Below are positions 24,218-26,712 of a DNA stretch of 26,712 nt, piece by piece (the first letter of the stretch is position 1; every line of letters begins with the position of its first letter). Under the pieces are notes generated by a model. It did no database searches. It worked only from the letters and a program-made list of their open reading frames with translations, and was not told the origin of the DNA. The translations under genes and the position numbers were made by a program. This DNA comes from Sphingobacterium thalpophilum (lineage in GTDB: Bacteria; Bacteroidota; Bacteroidia; Flavobacteriales; Flavobacteriaceae): NCBI GenBank assembly GCA_943325255.2, contig CALPOS020000005.1, forward strand, positions 1 through 26,712. Direction: 5' to 3'.

Positions 24218-24225
24218 TCTAAAAA
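24206..24225. promoter_or_regulatory. Palindrome TTTTTAG-N6-CTAAAAA over a promoter (candidate MntR site)
   Basis: Perfect 7-bp arms TTTTTAG (24206-24212) and CTAAAAA (24219-24225) are separated by CTTTGT. The palindrome covers the -7 element and the likely start point of the plus-strand gene and lies about 30 bp from the mntH -7. The 10-mer TTTGTCTAAA in it also occurs at 18531-18540 in the receptor promoter. The link to the encoded MntR-like protein is inferred. Confidence 0.45.
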
Positions 24226-24234
24226 TTTGTAATA

Positions 24235-24978
24235 ATGAAGTATTCTTTGCTCCTTTTCGTTGCTTTGTTTTCTTATGGAACATTTGCGCAGCAAGTCGAA
24301 CCCATTCAAGCGGATCGTCCAGATCAAACCGAAACGCCTTCCTTAGTTCCGAAAGGAATGTTTCAGTTGGAAGCTGGATTTAGTTATCAAAGAAATAGAG
24401 CTAACAGTACGTCATTGGCTTTGCCTTCCGCTTTGTGGAAATATGGTGTCAATGAAAATTTTGAGTTGCGCTTAATTACTGAACTTGCTGTTGATAATGA
24501 CTTCGGCAATCAGACTTCTGGAATTAATCCGATATTAATCGGTTGCAAAATAAAAATTACCGAAGAAAAAGGGATATTTCCTAAAACTTCCATTATTGGG
24601 CATATGTCTATTCCAAATGCTGCGTCGACACCATATAAAACTGAATTTTATGCGCCTGAATTTCGTTTTGTCATGCAACATACTTTATCAGAGCGATTTT
24701 CTTTGAGCTATAATTTAGGAAGCGAATGGGATGGTGTTTCGCCAGAACCCACTTTCATTTACACACTGACGACAGGTTGTGCCATTACAGAGAAGCTTGG
24801 CTCTTATATCGAATTGTTTGGCTTCGCTCCACAAAAACAAACCGCCAATCACAGTTTCGATGGCGGCATTACTTATTTGATTACAAACGATTTTATGTTA
24901 GATTTGTCCTCGGGTGTCGGTCTAACCGAATTGGCGCCTGATTACTATTGCGCTTTCGGGTTTTCATATAGAATGTAA
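24235..24978 (+). CDS. Outer-membrane beta-barrel transporter, MetA-pathway (PF13557) type
   Basis: 247 residues. MKYSLLLFVALFSYGTFAQ is a signal peptide. The mature part opens with the hallmark IQADRPDQTETPSLVPKGMFQLEAGF of the Phenol_MetA_deg-like outer-membrane family, followed by repeated amphipathic strands (NENFELRLITELAVD, RFSLSYNLGSEWDG, GSYIELFGFAPQ) and a terminal strand YCAFGFSYRM ending in an aromatic followed by Arg-Met. These proteins are annotated as transporters but most have no known substrate. The gene is divergent from mntH, shares its intergenic region, and lies one base upstream of the lycopene cyclase gene, with which it is probably co-transcribed. Confidence 0.8.
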   Translation: MKYSLLLFVALFSYGTFAQQVEPIQADRPDQTETPSLVPKGMFQLEAGFSYQRNRANSTSLALPSALWKYGVNENFELRLITELAVDNDFGNQTSGINPILIGCKIKITEEKGIFPKTSIIGHMSIPNAASTPYKTEFYAPEFRFVMQHTLSERFSLSYNLGSEWDGVSPEPTFIYTLTTGCAITEKLGSYIELFGFAPQKQTANHSFDGGITYLITNDFMLDLSSGVGLTELAPDYYCAFGFSYRM

Positions 24979-24979
24979 C

Positions 24980-26116
24980 ATGCAACACTATCATTATATT
25001 TTCACTGGAACCGGATTGTCAACTTTGATGACGGTTCGTGAAATGATACGTTCTGGAAAATTCAATAACCAATCGATTTTGCTTCTCGATCAAGATGCTA
25101 AAAGAACCAACGACAGAACTTGGTGTTTGTGGGAAGAAGAAGCGTCGTTTCCTGACTTAATTCATCAGCAATGGTCGAAAGCACTTTTTAAAAATAATTT
25201 GCTCGAAAAGGAAATGGAGTTGAATCCGTATTCCTACTTCATGCTTAAAGGTTTGGATTTTTATAAGGACACTTTTGAACTAATTTCAAAAGAAACGAAC
25301 ATTACATTTTTGCAGCAAAAAGTAATTGATTTTGAAGAACTCGGCGCGCATTGTTTGGTTAAAACCGAAACCCAATCGTTTACTTGCAACCGAATCATCA
25401 ATAGCATTTTTAATCCCGAAATTGTAAAAAACCAGTCGCAATTTCCGTTGTTGCAACAACATTTTATAGGTTGGTTTATCAAAAGCAAAGAAGCTGTTTT
25501 TACTGATAATTGCGCGACTTTTATGGATTTCTCTGTGGCACAAAAAGGAAATACACGCTTTATGTATGTTTTGCCTTTTTCATCAAACGAAGCCTTAATC
25601 GAATATACTTTGTTCTCGAAGGATTTGTTAGAAAAAAACGAATACGAGAATGCCATCAAAAACTATATCGAACAACTCGGTATTTCCGAATATGAAATTC
25701 TTGAAAAGGAACACGGTAATATTCCAATGACCTGTTATCCGTTTTGGAAAAACAACAGCAAAAATAGCATCAACATTGGGTCTGCTGGCGGTTGGACGAA
25801 GGCGAGCACGGGTTTTACTTTTAAAAACACAATCAAGAAATCTAAATTGTTAGTCACTTTTTTAGCCAATCAAAAAGACTTTCGCCACTTTCATCAGAAA
25901 GATCGATTTTGGTTTTACGATTTGTTGCTTTTAGACATTCTCGACAAGCACAACGAAAAAGGCACTACTATTTTTTCTTCTTTATTTCAAAAAGGGAAAG
26001 CTTCGTTAATCTTTAAATTCCTAGACGAAGAAACTTCCGTTTGGGAAGATTTGCAAGTCATTTGGAAATGTCCAAAAGCTCTATTTATAAAAGCATTGTT
26101 TAAGAGAATATTATAA
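24980..26116 (+). CDS. crtY: Lycopene cyclase family protein (CrtY type)
   Basis: 378 residues, the normal length for bacterial CrtY. The N terminus YIFTGTGLSTLMTVREMI replaces the FAD-binding GxGxxG-type start, followed by ILLLDQDAKRTNDRTWCLWEEE (conserved NDRTWCxWE, residues 44-52). The middle motif FMYVLPFSSNEALIEYTLFS and the late motif GSAGGWTKASTGFTF (267-281) with HGNIPMTCYPF before it are typical of lycopene cyclases. The enzyme closes the rings of lycopene to make beta-carotene-type carotenoids, the precursors of zeaxanthin in yellow flavobacteria. No other carotenoid genes are in the window. It begins one base after the transporter stop, at 24980. The long inverted repeat at 26142-26198 lies 25 bp after its stop. 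Confidence 0.9.
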   Translation: MQHYHYIFTGTGLSTLMTVREMIRSGKFNNQSILLLDQDAKRTNDRTWCLWEEEASFPDLIHQQWSKALFKNNLLEKEMELNPYSYFMLKGLDFYKDTFELISKETNITFLQQKVIDFEELGAHCLVKTETQSFTCNRIINSIFNPEIVKNQSQFPLLQQHFIGWFIKSKEAVFTDNCATFMDFSVAQKGNTRFMYVLPFSSNEALIEYTLFSKDLLEKNEYENAIKNYIEQLGISEYEILEKEHGNIPMTCYPFWKNNSKNSINIGSAGGWTKASTGFTFKNTIKKSKLLVTFLANQKDFRHFHQKDRFWFYDLLLLDILDKHNEKGTTIFSSLFQKGKASLIFKFLDEETSVWEDLQVIWKCPKALFIKALFKRIL

Positions 26117-26141
26117 AGCTACAACTCAAACCTTACATGTT

Positions 26142-26198
26142 CTTATATGCCTTTTATGGTTAATTTTGTTTTTCTTGAAACCGTATAAGGCATATAAG
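26142..26198. repeat. Long inverted repeat after crtY (20-bp arms)
   Basis: CTTATATGCCTTTTATGGTT (26142-26161) and AACCGTATAAGGCATATAAG (26179-26198) pair over 20 positions with one mismatch and one wobble pair around a 17-nt T-rich loop. It is too AT-rich and lacks a clean U-tail for a standard terminator, but it may act as a 3' end or stability hairpin for the crtY transcript. From memory, similar ATATAAG repeats are frequent between Flavobacterium genes. Confidence 0.6.
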
Positions 26199-26285
26199 AT
26201 TGATGATAAAAAAGCAAATAGTAACTTAGTGGCAACAGCTTTCGTTTTCTAACAAATCTTTAAGATACCCATTTATATTTCTGCT

Positions 26286-26293
26286 TATATTTG
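26286..26293 (+). promoter_or_regulatory. -7 element of the bacilliredoxin gene
   Basis: TATATTTG is an exact TAnnTTTG, 74 bp before the ATG at 26368. A clear -33 TTG is not seen. The leader would contain the repeat and hairpin at 26309-26358. Confidence 0.45.
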
Positions 26294-26308
26294 CATCATG
26301 ATTTTTAA

Positions 26309-26358
26309 ATCTAAAATCAGCACACGAGCGTCAGCGAACTGGCGAAGCAATCTAAAAT
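26309..26358. repeat. Short direct repeat flanking a GC-rich hairpin in a leader
   Basis: AATCTAAAAT occurs at 26309-26318 and again at 26349-26358. Between them lies a GC-rich patch whose CGTCAG (26329-26334) and CTGGCG (26339-26344) form a 6-bp stem (one wobble) around CGAA; on the minus strand the loop would be TTCG. The target-site-like duplication suggests an inserted miniature element. From memory, such patches recur in Flavobacterium intergenic DNA. Confidence 0.45.
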
Positions 26359-26367
26359 ATCAAAATT

Positions 26368-26712
26368 ATGTATCCAGAAGAAATGGTTAAACCGATGCGA
26401 AACGAACTTTCTGAAGTGGGTTTCCAAGAATTATATAGCGCAGAAGCGGTTGAAAATGCTTTAAAATTAGACGGAACAACATTAGTAGTCGTGAATTCCG
26501 TTTGCGGTTGTGCTGCTAGAAATGCCCGTCCAGGAGCAAAAATGAGTTTAGATGGCGCTAAAAAACCAGATCGTTTAGTGACTGTTTTTGCAGGTGTCGA
26601 TAAAGATGCGGTAGATGCTGCTCGCCAACACATGTTTCCTTTTCCTCCGTCATCGCCGAGTATGGCTTTGTTCAAGAACGGCGAATTAGTGCACATGTTA
26701 GAGCGCCATCAC
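26368..26712 (+). CDS. Bacilliredoxin, BrxA/BrxB family (3' end outside window)
   Basis: 115 codons are visible and the frame is still open at the window end; the family is about 135-145 residues, so some 20-30 residues are missing. MYPEEMVKPMRNELSEVGF is the conserved N terminus of the YphP/YqiW family. The redox motif is VCGCAARNARPGAKMSL with Cys46 and Cys48 (CGC). AGVDKDAVDAARQHMFPFPPSSPSMALFK covers the rest of the thioredoxin-like fold. Bacilliredoxins remove bacillithiol from mixed disulfides on proteins, which implies a bacillithiol-type low-molecular-weight thiol in this organism, as known for several Bacteroidetes. Start at ATG 26368 from alignment with the family start. Confidence 0.93.
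   Translation, partial: MYPEEMVKPMRNELSEVGFQELYSAEAVENALKLDGTTLVVVNSVCGCAARNARPGAKMSLDGAKKPDRLVTVFAGVDKDAVDAARQHMFPFPPSSPSMALFKNGELVHMLERHH

Overview
The window is an AT-rich chromosomal segment that looks like a member of Flavobacteriaceae (Flavobacterium or a close relative). Four things point there. Many intergenic regions carry the Bacteroidetes -7 promoter element TAnnTTTG. One large secreted protein ends in a type IX secretion (T9SS) sorting domain. Start regions lack Shine-Dalgarno sequences. The protein families (Feo module with a small Cys-rich partner, CrtY-type lycopene cyclase, Bacteroidetes-type exported proteins) fit as well. Nearly all of the DNA is coding, and no intergenic stretch exceeds 300 bases. 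I saw no tRNA, rRNA, CRISPR array, transposase or phage gene. The window is cut inside a gene at both ends.

Layout. (1) 1-2006 (+): 3' part of metG followed by a HAD-family hydrolase gene. (2) 2003-2960 (-): a small exported protein of unknown function and a short, tail-less SSB. (3) 3255-9703 (+): a probable operon of a zinc-ribbon protein, an ERMP1-like membrane M28 peptidase, a YeeZ-like NAD(P)-binding protein, an EamA/DMT permease and a periplasmic S9 peptidase, closed by a bidirectional terminator. (4) 9747-15221 (-): a T9SS-exported Asp-box protein gene and, 15 bp downstream, an M13 (neprilysin-like) metallopeptidase gene. (5) 15376-16044 (+): an SCO-family copper/redox protein. (6) 16128-20977 (+): an iron module, feoA-feoB, then a FecA-like TonB-dependent receptor and a 41-residue FeoB-associated Cys-rich membrane peptide. 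(7) 20979-24156 (-): an exported two-cysteine protein, a DtxR/MntR-family regulator and an Nramp transporter fused to a universal-stress (UspA) domain. A structured, probably multicopy element lies between the last two. (8) 24235-26116 (+): an outer-membrane-type transporter and a lycopene cyclase. (9) 26368-26712 (+): the 5' part of a bacilliredoxin gene.

How it fits together. The centre-right of the window (16-24.5 kb) is a metal-homeostasis neighbourhood: outer-membrane uptake (TonB receptor), inner-membrane Fe(II) uptake (FeoAB plus its small Cys peptide), Mn/Fe uptake (Nramp-Usp) and the metal-sensing repressor. Three promoter regions here share TTTAG/CTAAA-type half-sites: an exact 11-mer is common to feoA and the receptor, and a palindrome sits in the divergent mntH/transporter promoter. 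This suggests a common metal regulator, possibly the one encoded here. The left half is dominated by three peptidase families (M28, S9, M13), which fits a peptide-degrading life style. The least explained signals are non-coding: the 107-nt element between mntH and the regulator, a 20-bp-arm inverted repeat after the lycopene cyclase gene, and a perfect inverted repeat in the leader of the zinc-ribbon gene.
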